From contig JAAERC010000419.1 of NCBI GenBank assembly GCA_024230695.1, positions 1 to 8,374 of the forward strand: 8,374 nt of DNA. The letters are read 5' to 3'. Source of the stretch: Candidatus Zixiibacteriota bacterium (lineage in GTDB: Bacteria; Zixibacteria; MSB-5A5; GN15; PGXB01). Positions within the stretch are counted from its first letter, which is position 1. Every line of letters begins with the position of its first letter. Position numbers and translations under genes: made by a program. Below, one piece after another: positions 7,795 through 8,374 of the stretch. The notes beneath the pieces are model-generated. The model did not search any database, was not told the DNA's origin, and saw nothing but the letters and a program-made list of their open reading frames with translations.

Positions 7795-7836
7795 TTGTAT
7801 CAAATAATTTCGAAGTTCATCAATTAAGGGACGCCA
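7795..7836 (-). repeat. Dispersed repeat, copy B (possible gene remnant)
   Basis: This matches 820-861 at 40 of 42 bases, in direct orientation 6975 bases away. The same ordered side blocks as copy A precede it but are more tightly packed: TATCTATATA at 7741-7750, TAACTAA at 7754-7760 and AATACTGCAA at 7767-7776. On the minus strand it encodes WRPLIDELRNYLIQ and ends in TAG at 7786-7788, two codons after the shared LIQ, exactly as in copy A. Removing one base near 7837 restores an upstream KN that aligns with copy A, so this copy looks frameshifted. Confidence 0.75.
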
Positions 7837-7998
7837 TATTTTTATTCAATCTATTTTCAATTACTATCATGTTTTAGCATTAATTTTATTTATTTATTTT
7901 AGATTTGCTATTCTCTTAATAAATATAGCATAAATAAATGGGAATATTATTGCCAGCTTATAATAAAATCTTAAGGATATCAATAAGCAGTTAGTTCC

Positions 7999-8022
7999 AA
8001 TAAAAAAAGCCGCTTTGTTATT
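7999..8022 (-). terminator. Weak terminator-like hairpin after the receiver-domain gene
   Basis: On the minus strand AAAG-CGG-CTTT is followed by more T residues (seven in a row to 8002), about 60 bases after the receiver gene stop. Outer pairs between AATAA and TTATT lengthen the stem only with a mismatch and a bulge. It is the only candidate terminator in this gap, but the core stem is just four pairs. Confidence 0.3.
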
Positions 8023-8083
8023 TTCTTTGGGATTTTTTTAGAGGTCAGAAACAGATAGAATTTTGGAAACTGATAACTTATTA

Positions 8084-8374
8084 CTAATTACTGTTAATTA
8101 GTTTCCTATCAAGTTCTTCTCTTATGATTCGGCCGAGTGTATCGCGAGAAAATGGTTTCTTAATATATTTGCCTGCACCTAATTCCTGCATTTTTTCAAC
8201 ACGTTTGGTTGGTGAGTACCCGCTCATAATAACAGCTTTTTGGGCAGTATGAATTTTAAGGACTTCCTTATATGTATCCAAACCATCAAACCCTTTTTCC
8301 ATTATCATGTCTATCACCAGCAGATCAATGTTATTATTTTTCAAATAGTTAATAGCTTCATGCCCATTTTCTGC
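8084..8374 (-). CDS. Response-regulator receiver domain, C-terminal part (5' end beyond right edge)
   Basis: Ninety-six residues of a CheY-like phosphoacceptor domain are visible. The frame stays open to the window edge and reads AENGHEAINYLKNN before the conserved core, so the TTG at 8344 is an internal Leu codon, not a start. By comparison with complete receivers roughly the first 40-45 residues, including the acidic pocket, are missing. Visible landmarks are VIDMIM with the phospho-acceptor Asp (codon 8311-8309), the switch Ser in IMSGYS, and the invariant Lys in KKPFS, followed by a last helix (TLGRIIREELDRK). The protein ends right after the receiver fold, so there is no output domain on this side. 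It could be a stand-alone receiver or, as often with the MSGYS...GAG-Y-KKPF type, the C-terminal receiver of a hybrid sensor histidine kinase. Its target is unknown. Confidence 0.9.
   Translation of the reverse strand, partial: AENGHEAINYLKNNNIDLLVIDMIMEKGFDGLDTYKEVLKIHTAQKAVIMSGYSPTKRVEKMQELGAGKYIKKPFSRDTLGRIIREELDRKLINSN

Larger units (their letters stand above)
7538..8083. other. Intergenic region between the metallopeptidase and receiver-domain genes
   Basis: I see no intact gene on either strand. It contains the metallopeptidase leader with the ATAAGT/ACTTAT palindrome (7581-7594), the candidate promoter (7605-7633), repeat copy B (core 7795-7836) with its collinear side blocks from 7741, and a weak terminator-like hairpin around 8000-8021. 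The stretch 7850-8000 is very AT-rich and I can assign nothing to it. It has short resemblances (TCTTAATAAAT, AAATGG, ATTGCC) to 1000-1030 near copy A. Confidence 0.55.

Overview
All four recognisable genes in this AT-rich window, plus the first codons of a fifth, lie on the minus strand. I found no plus-strand gene, RNA gene, insertion sequence or CRISPR array. The best taxonomic clue is the C-terminus of the large exported protein. It carries the NYPNPFNP...SGIYFYR...KKMILLK type of sorting/FlgD-like domain used as a type IX secretion (T9SS) signal, together with HAF-like and CSLREA modules. This combination is typical of FCB-group bacteria (Bacteroidetes/Ignavibacteria relatives and candidate phyla such as Zixibacteria, Marinimicrobia or KSB1). 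I cannot place it more finely from sequence alone. The candidate promoters look like ordinary sigma-70 sites with 17-base spacers.

Layout in transcription order, right to left. (1) 8374-8084: the C-terminal part of a response-regulator receiver domain, cut by the right edge. (2) 8083-7538: an AT-rich gap holding a weak terminator-like hairpin, a copy of a dispersed repeat (copy B) and a candidate promoter. (3) 7537-2945: a 1530-residue secreted multidomain protein (HAF-like repeats, CSLREA plus beta-helix, a CLCA-like HExxH metallopeptidase, and a T9SS sorting domain), closed by a textbook intrinsic terminator at 2891-2917. (4) 2753-1149: a polytopic GT-C glycosyltransferase with its own TTGACA-17-TATTTT promoter. 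(5) 1148-597: a gap with alternative hairpins, repeat copy A, and a promoter/operator cluster. (6) 596-21: a TetR-family repressor, followed 11 bases later by the ribosome-binding site and ATG of a gene that leaves the window at the left edge.

The repressor and the truncated downstream gene form one operon that is probably autoregulated. The big exported protein and the membrane glycosyltransferase are separate transcription units. They may be linked functionally, since T9SS cargo is commonly anchored to surface glycans, but nothing here proves it. Two start sites deserve correction. The large protein should begin at ATG 7537, not the upstream TTG at 7552, and the repressor at GTG 596, not TTG 617. 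The least expected feature is the pair of direct repeats (820-861 and 7795-7836, 40 of 42 bases identical). They bracket the glycosyltransferase and protease genes and look like remnants of one coding sequence.
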